NCBI RefSeq assembly: GCF_905171765.1
Contig: NC_053391.1
Location: forward strand, 109,404,644-109,468,643
From: Bufo bufo
Lineage: Eukaryota; Chordata; Amphibia; Anura; Bufonidae
Length of the DNA: 64,000 nt
Direction: 5' to 3'
Shown here one piece after another: positions 45,901 to 51,092 of the stretch. Within the stretch, counting starts at the first letter, position 1; every line of letters begins with the position of its first letter. The notes under the pieces are model-generated. The model did not search any database and was not told the DNA's origin. It saw only the letters and a program-made list of their open reading frames with translations. A program made the translations under genes and the position numbers.

Positions 45901-45903
45901 CAT
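21825..45903 (-). CDS. cideb: CIDEB, cell death-inducing DFFA-like effector B, complete
   Basis: Five coding exons on the minus strand (45903-45866, 41010-40866, 29680-29531, 24420-24233, 21957-21825) join in phase to 654 bases, or 217 codons plus stop; human CIDEB has about the same length. The N-terminal CIDE-N domain (residues about 34-110) shows [20 protein letters not shown] and [17 protein letters not shown]. The CIDE-C domain (about 112-205) shows [20 protein letters not shown] and [37 protein letters not shown] and [10 protein letters not shown] favour CIDEB over CIDEA or CIDEC. CIDE proteins act on lipid droplets and ER; CIDEB promotes lipid loading of VLDL and droplet fusion, mainly in hepatocytes. 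The 24-kb span is due to intronic transposons. No stop, frameshift or bad splice site was seen. It is convergent with the peroxidase gene. Confidence 0.96.
22001..22379. mobile_element. Palindromic MITE (ctcatgcacacgaccgt family)
   Basis: Inverted ends AAGGCCTCATGGACATAACC and CATGTGCATGAGGTCT. The interior has TTGCGGACCCATCGACTTC and AGTATAGGACATGTTCTATAC. It lies in CIDEB intron 4, only 43 bp from the exon 5 acceptor. Confidence 0.7.
22490..22669. mobile_element. Non-autonomous hAT element, CAGGGGTGC family, copy 2
   Basis: Inverse orientation to the copy at 3350-3540. The exact 8-bp duplication TGTAGGGG (22482-22489, 22670-22677) defines the ends. CIDEB intron 4. Confidence 0.88.
23640..24128. 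mobile_element. hAT-type MITE related to 5319-5832
   Basis: Right end TTCGATTCGCTCAACACTA is clear. The interior (GCGCCGCCCCTGTCATTTAC, CTCAGATGCCGCATTCA) matches the element at 5319-5832. The left end is decayed and no target duplication could be fixed. CIDEB intron 4. Confidence 0.6.
24233..24420 (-). CDS. cideb: CIDEB coding exon 4 (CIDE-C)
   Basis: Follows acceptor TCTTTCCTGCAG and ends GTCAG/GTGAGT. It encodes [37 protein letters not shown] and [18 protein letters not shown], the most conserved block of CIDEB. 188 bases: 62 codons plus two bases of a split arginine. Confidence 0.96.
24827..26047. mobile_element. Fold-back element flanked by 15-bp direct repeats
   Basis: Arms 24827-25086 and 25739-25995 are inverted copies of about 260 bp (AAACTCACAGTGGTAATTG to GATAACTGAGATCACTCA). 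CCCGATAGTACAAGA occurs exactly at 24812-24826 and 26048-26062. About 52 bp with a small hairpin lie between the right arm and the right direct repeat. A MITE at 25255-25460 lies in the loop. Its class is unknown. CIDEB intron 3, which from 24421 to 29530 holds only repeats. Confidence 0.7.
25255..25460. mobile_element. Short MITE, aggcctcttgcac ends
   Basis: Inverted ends AGGCCTCTTGCACGCGACCG and CGTGTGCAAGAGGCCT. A shortened relative of the ctcatgcacacgaccgt elements, inside the loop of the 24827-26047 fold-back. Confidence 0.65.
26184..26371. repeat. Palindrome with aatatcgctcctg arms
   Basis: Inverted arms CAGGGTACC...GATGCTGCCACCCTG and CAGGGTGGCAGCATC...GGGTACC, with AATATCGCTCCTG complement inside; centred near 26278. 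Fold-back repeat, non-coding. Confidence 0.7.
26950..28200. repeat. Core inverted repeat, arms ~600 bp
   Basis: The arm from TAGAATATACTACAAACTGT onward (CCCCCTGCTGCC, TCTTACAGGGGGCC, GGGGTTAATTGT) returns in reverse at 27990-28190. Further in, GTGGCACAGTGTGCGCCCCC and TGCTTCCGGCCGGGAGCTCC pair with sequences to the right. The turn lies near 27590-27610. G/C-rich tracts and a short minisatellite make the arms unequal. Small open frames over it are products of the repeats. Confidence 0.7.
27180..27410. repeat. Minisatellite, ~61-bp cattggtggc/attcgttggtggc unit
   Basis: CTCTATTGTAATAATTCGTT followed by GGTGGCACAGTGTGCGCCCC recurs about four times with variable C-tracts. Fewer copies occur in the complementary arm at about 27890-27980. 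Confidence 0.75.
29531..29680 (-). CDS. cideb: CIDEB coding exon 3 (CIDE-N, second half)
   Basis: Follows acceptor CTCTGTCTTCCAG and ends AGAAAG/GTGTTT. Exactly 50 codons: [31 protein letters not shown] and [23 protein letters not shown] is the CIDE-N signature. A MITE begins 75 bp upstream of the acceptor. Confidence 0.96.
29755..29980. mobile_element. Palindromic MITE (ctcatgcacacgaccgt family)
   Basis: Inverted ends AGGGCTCATGCACATAATC and GGCCGTGTGCATGAGGCCT. The interior has TTGCGGATCCGCAATTTGCG and AGAACATGTCCTATTCTTG. CIDEB intron 2, next to the exon 3 acceptor. Confidence 0.7.
30597..31110. repeat. hAT-family fragment (TAGTGTTGAGCGAA end)
   Basis: TAGTGTTGAGCGAAGCGAGC begins a segment that shares GGCTCCGATGAGCCGAAGT with the palindrome at 18136-18512 and continues with an AGGGACAGGACGCTGCTGC interior. 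A second hAT-like end (TAGTTATGAGCGAACC) lies directly before it at 30543. No right end was found. CIDEB intron 2. Confidence 0.5.
31609..31910. mobile_element. Non-autonomous hAT element, CAGGGGCGTAGCTA family, copy 2
   Basis: Same family and orientation as 1002-1315. The 8-bp duplication is CTGTCACG/CTGTCATG (31601-31608, 31911-31918), differing by one transition. CIDEB intron 2. Confidence 0.9.
32170..32460. mobile_element. Palindromic MITE, agggctgtttcacacgagcg ends, copy 1
   Basis: Arms of about 120 bp: AGGGCTGTTTCACACGAGCG to GCATTAACATGACTGATAAT and the complement. It shares its ends with 44790-45112, though the middles differ. CIDEB intron 2. Confidence 0.8.
32951..33497. mobile_element. 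T2-type (TTAA) MITE with internal palindrome
   Basis: TTAAAGGGTCTTAATCAGAA at the left and CTACCATCAG-type sequence ending ACCCTTTAA at the right are inverted, with CTGTTATG/CATAACAG just inside. TTAA lies at both edges. The interior palindrome (32981-33264) contains GCGCCTGCGC words and ends in GCCCCGCTCCTC/GAGGAGCGGGGC. CIDEB intron 2. Confidence 0.7.
33500..33809. mobile_element. Non-autonomous hAT element, CAGGGGTGCACAACCTGCGG family
   Basis: Ends CAGGGGTGCACAAC and GTTGTGCACCCCTG with an exact 8-bp duplication CTTTAAAG (33492-33499, 33810-33817). It is inserted right at the TTAA edge of the T2 element at 32951-33497. Confidence 0.92.
34221..34505. mobile_element. Palindromic MITE (cattcacacgaccac family)
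   Basis: Inverted ends GGGTCCATTCACACGACC and GGACGTGTGAATG. The interior has the AGCATGTCCTATTCTTGTC motif shared with the other members. CIDEB intron 2. Confidence 0.65.
35062..35971. mobile_element. Non-autonomous hAT element, CAGGGCCGGCGC family
   Basis: Ends CAGGGCCGGCGC and GCACCAGCCCTG, with the 8-bp duplication CCACAGTG/CCACAGTA (35054-35061, 35972-35979). The interior carries a 20-bp minisatellite and hairpins of the AAGCGCTTCCATTTTGG type. Confidence 0.82.
35440..35660. repeat. 20-bp minisatellite (tgatggctgacatgggggca)
   Basis: About eleven head-to-tail copies of TGATGGCTGACATGGGGGCA with single-base variants (GGAGG, GGTGG, GATAG). Because 20 is not a multiple of 3, the open frames over it cycle through three frames and read as (MSA/PCQ/HAP)n on the minus strand; these are not called as genes. 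Confidence 0.92.
36139..36386. mobile_element. Palindromic MITE (gggctacacgacgacatgtg ends)
   Basis: Arms of about 120 bp: GGGCTACACGACGACATGTG and its complement, with ATAATGATAGGCTATGGTGT-type inner arms. CIDEB intron 2. Confidence 0.75.
37183..38800 (+). mobile_element. Tc1 (DD34E) transposon copy 2
   Basis: 1618 bp between TA duplications (37181-37182, 38801-38802), with IR/DR ends like the copies at 7754 and 48210. The last right-end base pair differs (CTC instead of CTG). CIDEB intron 2, antisense to the gene. Confidence 0.95.
37561..38695 (+). pseudogene. Tc1 transposase pseudogene, copy 2
   Basis: The best preserved of the three related genes. It starts [20 protein letters not shown] (an ATG also at 37558). 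The paired-like HTH and [13 protein letters not shown] basic region are open up to about 37830, where one extra base relative to copies 1 and 3 (CTCTGTGCATATG for CTCTGGCATATG) shifts the frame. The rest is open: [28 protein letters not shown] (34 residues between the last two catalytic residues). The usual TAA after TSY has become AAA at 38579, so the frame runs on to 38695. Confidence 0.92.
39056..39452. mobile_element. T2-type (TTAA) palindromic MITE
   Basis: TTAAAGGGTTATTCCCATCT and AGATGGAAAAACCCCTTTAA form the ends. Long arms follow (CAGACAATGG, ATATCGCTAGGATATGCCCC, AGGTGC, GGACC) with nearly perfect complement. TTAA edges at 39056-39059 and 39449-39452. CIDEB intron 2. Confidence 0.8.
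39618..39887. mobile_element. Palindromic MITE with 8-bp duplication
   Basis: Ends GGGCTCATGCACACGG and CACGTGTGCATGAGCCC are inverted. TTAGACAT lies on both sides (39610-39617, 39888-39895). This duplication suggests that the whole ctcatgcacacgaccgt family moves by a hAT-like mechanism. CIDEB intron 2. Confidence 0.75.
40866..41010 (-). CDS. cideb: CIDEB coding exon 2 (CIDE-N, first half)
   Basis: Follows acceptor TGATTTCTAG and ends GCAAAG/GTGAGT. One base completes the arginine from exon 1, then [17 protein letters not shown] and [20 protein letters not shown] and SLRELIAK. The RPFRVC...RSVRKG block is the start of CIDE-N. Confidence 0.96.
41604..41626. repeat. (AT)n microsatellite
   Basis: About eleven AT dinucleotides followed by TTATT and a T-run. 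Just after it (about 41690-41830) lies a segment similar to 50340-50430 (CACACTGGCYACTARGCC and a following TATAATAGGACA-like part), a dispersed repeat. Confidence 0.8.
41968..43550 (+). mobile_element. Tc1/mariner DD34E element, cactgctcaaaaaaataaag family
   Basis: Ends CACTGCTCAAAAAAATAAAG and CTTTATTCTTTTGAGCAGTG are inverted, with TA on both sides (41966-41967, 43551-43552). It is 1583 bp with one transposase gene, and differs from the three 1.6-kb Tc1 copies in ends and protein. CIDEB intron 1. Confidence 0.95.
42265..43291 (+). pseudogene. DD34E Tc1/mariner transposase, inactive
   Basis: [20 protein letters not shown] starts an N-terminal [19 protein letters not shown] basic linker follows, then the DDE domain with LMQDNARPH and [11 protein letters not shown], 34 residues between D and E. 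At the first catalytic position the frame reads LFTYGSRF where the family has a D-E pair; the aspartate is tyrosine (TAT, 42718-42720), so catalysis should be lost. The 313-codon frame stops at a TAA at about 43204 caused by a one-base insertion. In the shifted frame the usual C-terminus continues to TGA at 43289. Confidence 0.93.
43680..44710. repeat. AT-rich repeat of the taaccccttaaggac type
   Basis: CATAGCCATATGAGGGCTTG and GGACAAGTTGCCCTTTCTAA, then T/A-rich low complexity, then TACATGTACGGCTGATGTTA near the right end. The same words occur in 15000-17668, 47496-48160 and 62640-63434. Left border not fixed. CIDEB intron 1. Confidence 0.55.
44790..45112. mobile_element. Palindromic MITE, agggctgtttcacacaagcg ends, copy 2
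   Basis: Arms of about 145 bp, with AGGGCTGTTTCACACAAGCG and its complement, and inner AATAAGGTCTAGCAGAGACA-type arms. Related at the ends to 32170-32460. CIDEB intron 1. Confidence 0.8.
45866..45903 (-). CDS. cideb: CIDEB coding exon 1 (start codon)
   Basis: ATG at 45903-45901 in a favourable context (G at -3 and G at +4) encodes [12 protein letters not shown] plus two bases of arginine, and ends TTTCAG/GTTTGT. The resulting [17 protein letters not shown] start resembles the N-terminus of CIDEB. There is no in-frame upstream ATG. A 5-codon out-of-frame upstream ATG frame (45971-45957) would be in the leader if transcription starts further up. Confidence 0.88.
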
Positions 45904-46002
45904 TACGATCCACCAACAGAAGGCAAGCCCTTGCTTCTTTGTAGCCCAGTGATTTTTCAGCAGAATGTCATGGACTATGAAACTTTCCACCAGACAAACA
46001 CA

Positions 46003-46015
46003 GGAGCAAAGTTCA
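46003..46015. promoter_or_regulatory. DR1/HNF4-like site upstream of CIDEB
   Basis: GGAGCAAAGTTCA matches a DR1 element with the GCAAAGTTCA core bound by HNF4-type nuclear receptors. It lies 100-112 bp upstream of the CIDEB start codon. HNF4-alpha is a known activator of human CIDEB in hepatocytes. No TATA box is evident nearby. Confidence 0.4.
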
Positions 46016-46275
46016 AGAGAACTAAAACGACTCTAGATTGCAACACTGGGAAATAAGGACTGACATCACACAGATGTTAGGAACGCTGGTATCTAGGGGC
46101 ACAGACAATTCTTCAGAGATAGTAATGCTATTACAGTATATGGCAGGGTCCAGTATAGCTACAGAAAGCTTGAAAGAAATTCACTTTCAAAGATTATTCA
46201 TTTTAGAGCAGCCGGGCAGTGTAACACAATTTCCTTACAGGATTAGTCATTCTCCCAACATATTATGTTTATACT

Positions 46276-46762
46276 AAGGCTACTTTCACACTTGCGTTGC
46301 TGGATTCCGGCAGGTAGTTCCATCGTCGGATCCAGCAATCTGTGTTCAAACGGATACCATTTGTAGACGGATCCAGATGCGGATCTGTCTCACAAATGCA
46401 TTGCAATACTGGATCCGTCTCTCCGGTTGTCATCCGGAAAAACGGATCCGGTATTTATCTTTTTCACATTTTTAAAGGTCTGTGCATGCAGATCCATTTT
46501 TCCCGGAACACTTGGGGCCAGATCCGGCATTAATGCATTTCAATGTAAAATAATGCCGGATACGGCATTCCGGCATGCTGCGGTATTTTCTCCGTCCAAA
46601 AACCGTTCAGTGACTGAACTGAAGACATCCTGATGCATACTGAATGGATTGCTCTCCATTCAGAATGCATTAGGATAAAACTGATCCGTTTTTTTCCGGT
46701 ATTGAGCCCCTAGGAGTGAACTCAATACCGGAAAAGTTAAACTCAAGTGTGAAAGTACCCTA
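46276..46762. mobile_element. Palindromic MITE, aaggctactttcacacttgcg ends
   Basis: AAGGCTACTTTCACACTTGC and CAAGTGTGAAAGTACCCTAA are inverted ends. GGATCCGG(T/C)ATT words fill the arms. Same family as the outer element at 26391-29060, here at ordinary size. Confidence 0.75.
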
Positions 46763-47478
46763 AGGCCCCTTTCACACGGGCGAGTATTCCGCGTGGATGC
46801 GATGCGTGAGTTGAACGCATTGCACCCGCACTGAATCATGACCCATTCATTTCTATGGGGCTGTGCACACGAGCAGTGATTTTTTTTACGCATCACTTGT
46901 GCGTTGTGTGAAAATCGCAGCATGCTCCTCTTTGTGCGTTTTTCACGTAACGCAGGCCCCATAGAAATTAATATGGTTGCGTGAAGATTGCAAGCATCCA
47001 CTTGCTGGCGCAGCCCGGCTTCTCTTCTTTGCTGTGTACAGGAAAAGGACCTGTGGTGACGTCACTCCGGTCATCACATGGTCCATCACATTATCTTTTC
47101 CCATGGTGATGGATCATGTGATGGACCATGTGATGGACCACAGTGACGTCACCACAGGTCCTTTTCCTGCAATCAGCAGAGAAGGAGACAGAAGAGAAGC
47201 CGGGCTGCGCGAGTAAGTGGATTAAGGTGAGTTAACCCCTCCAGCGCTATTGTACTAAGCATTCTGTATTCAGAATGCTGTTATTTTTCCTTATAACCAT
47301 GTTATAAGGGAAAATAATACAATCTACAGAAGTTCGGGTTTGGGTACCAAACATGCGCGATTTTTCTCACGCGAGTGCAAAACGCATTACAATGTTTTGC
47401 ACTCGCGCTGAAAAATCGTGCATGTTCCCGCAACGCACCTGCACCTTTTCCCGCAACGCCCGTGTGAAAGGGGCCTAA
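46762..47478. mobile_element. Palindromic MITE, aaggcccctttcacacgggcg ends
   Basis: AAGGCCCCTTTCACACGGGC and CCCGTGTGAAAGGGGCCTAA are inverted. It directly abuts the previous element. Inner arms include GTGACGTCACTCCGGTCATC and the complementary CACAGTGACGTCACC, and GTGCAAAACGCATTACAATG. Confidence 0.75.
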
Positions 47479-47495
47479 ATAAAAACATATTTGGG

Positions 47496-48160
47496 TTACT
47501 GCTTAACTCTTTGGGGTCAAGGTACTATTTTCATTTTTGCATTTTGGATTTTTCCTCCCTACGTTCCAATAACCATAACTTTTTTATTTTTCCGCTCACA
47601 AACCTATATGAGGGATTCTTTTTTGTAAAACACGATGCATTTTTAATGCCACCATTTAATTTACCATATCTTGTATTGGAAAATAGGAAAAAAATTATTT
47701 GTGTGGCAAAATAAAAAAAAAAAAAACAGAATTCCACCAAGGATTTGAGGTTTTGACCTCACAGTGTTCACTATGCTCTAAAAATGAAACTTGTATAGTA
47801 TTTTTTTTTACTACTTTTTTAAAATAAAAACCTTTGGGAAAAGGTCTACAGAGCTATATGAGGGCTTGTTTGTTGCGTAATGAACTGTATTGGTACCATT
47901 TTTGTGGTATATACATTTTTTTGATCACTGTTATTTCATTTTATAGGGGGAATAAGATGACAAAAAAAAATGGCGAATTGTGTGTTTTTAATTTTTTTCC
48001 GTTACGGCGTTCACAGTACAGGAATTAAAAATTATTATTTTTATAGTTCTGACATTTTTGGGTGCAGCGATACCTAATATGTTTATTTTTTAATTGTTTA
48101 TATATCTTAGATGTAAAATTAGGAAAGGGGGATGTAATTCACAGGTCAAGAACATTCCCT
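47496..48160. repeat. AT-rich repeat of the taaccccttaaggac type
   Basis: TTAACTCTTTGGGGTCAAGG at the left, then TATATGAGGGATTC and TATATGAGGGCTTG words and A/T-rich low complexity. Related to 15000-17668 and others. Right border unclear. Confidence 0.5.
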
Positions 48161-48209
48161 GTATACTGTAGCTCTTCTCCTACCTGCTTTCTCACTAACT
48201 AAGCATGTA

Positions 48210-49818
48210 CAGTTGCAAGAAAAAGTATGTGAACCCTTTGGAATGATATGGATTTCTGCACAAATTGGTCATAAAATGTGATCTGATCTTCATTTAAGTC
48301 ACAACAATAGACAATCACAGTCTGCTTAAACTAATAACACACAAAGAATTAAATGTTACCATGTTTTTATTGAACACACCATGTAAACATTCACAGTGCA
48401 GGTGGGAAAAGTATGTGAACCCTTGGATTTAATAACTGGTTGAACCTCCTTTGGCAGCCATAACTTCAACCAAACGTTTCCTGTAGTTGCAGATCAGACG
48501 TGCACAACGGTCAGGAGTAATTCTTGACCATTCCTCTTTACAGAACTGTTTCAGTTCAGCAATATTCTTGGGATGTCTGGTGTGAATCGCTTTCTTGAGG
48601 TCATGCCACAGCATCTCAATCGGGTTGAGGTCAGGACTCTGACTGGGCCACTCCAGAAGGCGTATTTTCTTCTGTTTAAGCCATTCTGTTGTTGATTTAC
48701 TTCTATGCTTTGGGTCGTTGTCCTGTTGCAACACCCATCTTCTGTTGAGCTTCAGCTGGTGGACAGATGGCCTTAAGTTTTCCTGCAAAATGTCTTGATA
48801 AACTTGGGAATTCATTTTTACTTCGATGATAGCAATTCATCCAGGTCCTGACGCAGCAAAACAGCCCCAAACCATGATGCCCCCACCACCATACTTCACA
48901 GTTGGGATGAGGTTTTGATGTTGGTGTGCTGTGCCTATTTTTCTCCACACATAGTGTTGTGTGTTTCTTCCAAACAACTCAACTTTGGTTTCATCTGTCC
49001 ACAGAATATTTTGCCAGTTCTGCAGTGGAACATCCAGGTGCTCTTGTGCAAACTGTAAACGTGCAGCAATGCTTTTTTTGGACAGCAGTGGCTTCCTCTG
49101 TGGTATCCTCCCATGAAATCCATTCTTGTTTAGTGTTTTACGTATGGTAAATTCGCTAACAGGGATGTTAGCATATGCCAGAGACTTTTGTAAGTCTTTA
49201 GCTGACACTTTAGAATTCTTCTTGACCTCATTGAGCAGTCTGCGCTGTGCTCTTGTAGTCATCTTTACAGGACGGCCACTCCTAGGGAGAGTAGCAGCAG
49301 TGCTGAACTTTCTCCATTTATAGACAATTTGTCTTACCGTGGACTGATGAACAGCAAGGCTTTTGGAAACACTTTTATAACCCTTTCCAGTCAACAATTC
49401 TTAATCGTAGGTCTTCTTAGAGCTCTTTTTTGCGAGGCATCATTCACATCAGGCAATGCTTCTTGTAAAAAGCACACCCAGAACTGGTGTGTGTTTTTAT
49501 AGGGCAGGGAAGCTGTAACCAACACCTCCAATCTCATCTCATTGACTGGACTCCAGTTGGCTGACACCTCACTCCAATTAGCTCTTGGAGATGTCATCAG
49601 TCTAGGGGTTCACATACTTTTTTCACCTGCACTGTGAATGTTTACATGGTGTGTTCAATAAAAACATGGTAACATTTAATTTTTTGTGTGCTATTAGTTT
49701 AAGCAGACTGTGATTGTCTATTGTTGTGACTTAGATGAAGATCAGATCACATTTTATGACCAATTTGTGCAGAAATCCATACCATTCCAAAGGGTTCACA
49801 TACTTTTTCTTGCAACTG
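48210..49818 (-). mobile_element. Tc1 (DD34E) transposon copy 3
   Basis: 1609 bp between TA duplications (48208-48209, 49819-49820), same IR/DR ends as copies 1 and 2 but in the opposite orientation. Confidence 0.95.
48429..49442 (-). pseudogene. Tc1 transposase pseudogene, copy 3
   Basis: Near the start an 11-base deletion relative to copy 2 removes the LHKA region ([11 protein letters not shown] becomes a frame break), after which 49397-48837 is open for 186 codons including [20 protein letters not shown] and [16 protein letters not shown] (codon CGG in the other copies) follows GPG at 48837, and the frame resumes at 48815 with [14 protein letters not shown] through LQQDNDPKH and SPDLNPIE to TAA. 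All three catalytic acids are present, but the gene is broken at least twice. Confidence 0.92.
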
Positions 49819-49900
49819 TATGTCTATGAGACCAACAGTGGGTAAAATACAATCACATTAACATTTGTAGTGGGATACTGCAAAACGACCTATTGTTTAA

Positions 49901-50225
49901 AGCTACATGCACACGACCGTTGTTTTGGTCCGCATCCGAGCTGCAGTTTTTGCAGCTTGGATGCGGACCCATTCACTTCAATGGGGCCGCAAAAGATGCG
50001 GACAGCACTCCGTGTGGTGTCCGCATCCGTTGCTCCGTTCCACGGTTCGCAAAAAAAATATAACCTGTCCTATTCTTTTCCGTTTTGCGCACAAGAATAG
50101 GCAGTTATATTATTCGCTGTCCGTGCCGTTCCGCAAATTGCGGAAGGCACACAGACGCCATCCGTGTTTTGCGGATACGCAATTTGTGGACTGCAAAACA
50201 CACAACGGTCGTGTGCATGTAGCCT
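49901..50225. mobile_element. Palindromic MITE (ctacatgcacacgaccgt family)
   Basis: Inverted ends AGCTACATGCACACGACCG and CGGTCGTGTGCATGTAGCCT. The interior has GGTCCGCATCCGAGCTGC, CTTCAATGGGGCCGCAAAAG and CTGTCCTATTCTTTTCCG. Well preserved compared with the other members. Confidence 0.78.
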
Positions 50226-50480
50226 AAGTCAAATTTTTATGTTAAATATATTTTCAAATAATTTTTTATGTTACATTTAATTTTACATGTCAATATCAAT
50301 ATATATAAAAATTCGAAAATCCCTAAACTCCTGCGGTTTTCACACTGGCCACTAAGGCCTTATAATAGACATTACTTCTTTGTGTGTACAGATCACGTTT
50401 GAGTAGTCATCTTACTTTCACAAGCAGGATTAAAATTTAATGATTTTCCTAGTTTATGACGTAAAGTCATGATTTTATTA

Positions 50481-50637
50481 AAGACACGGAGGCGAGTATT
50501 GCAATCTCTTCCTTTACTAAATTCCATAGCAGCAAGAAGAGTAACCATGGTAACAAAAGAAACACCCCTAAGGGTAACCCCTCCCTCCCATCAGTCCATA
50601 AGTAGCCCATCCTCAGAGACCACTTCCTCTTTCTTTG
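50481..50637. repeat. DIRS left inverted terminal repeat
   Basis: AAGACACGGAGGCGAGTATT, then ATTCCATAGCAGCAAGAAGA and on to CACTTCCTCTTTCTTTG. The reverse complement is at 55991-56147. The outermost part differs between the two ends (GGCGAGTATT here, GGCTTCATATT at the other). A 50431-50480 extension matches only the internal complementary region. Confidence 0.9.
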
Positions 50638-50989
50638 TCAACTGCAACATAAACGAACGTCCACAAGCCACTGGAATCTCTCAAACCGGTTCACTCCAAC
50701 GGGAGACGACCATAACTCCGAACCAAACTTGCCAGGAGCTGCACAGATACGCACCATGATCGTGAGCATCAACCTAGGAGAAAAGGGAAACAAACAGCAT
50801 GGTAATCTCAGTTCAAAGAATAATGTAAAAATAACAATCGCACAAAAGCCAAAATAAAATTGGCCAATACCAAATGAAATAAATACATAATCCACAAGGG
50901 AAAAAATAATCTCAGATACATACAATAGCATATACTGTATAAAATATTATATAAAAAGGAAAACCACACTTAAAGGGAGGGAAGGGAGG

Positions 50990-51090
50990 GCAATACTCGC
51001 CTCCGTGTCTTTAATAAAATCATGACTTTACGTCATAAACTAGGAAAATCATTAAATTTTATCACAAGACACGGAGGCTTCATATTGCAA
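50990..51090. repeat. DIRS internal complementary region
   Basis: 50990-51061 is the reverse complement of the left terminus (50431-50502) and the following part up to 51090 is complementary to the right terminus (56124-56159). The joint lies in TTAAATTTTATCAC. In the DIRS model this region serves as template for completing both ends and circularising the DNA. It starts 3 bases past the recombinase stop codon. Confidence 0.9.
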
Positions 51091-51092
51091 GT

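Noticed and set aside
46038..46277. 79-codon plus-strand frame beside the CIDEB start
   Set aside because: No domain and it overlaps the presumed CIDEB promoter; could be chance.
50469..50759. 96-codon frame in the left DIRS end
   Set aside because: It lies mainly in the inverted terminal repeat, is mirrored at 55878-56189 and has no domain.
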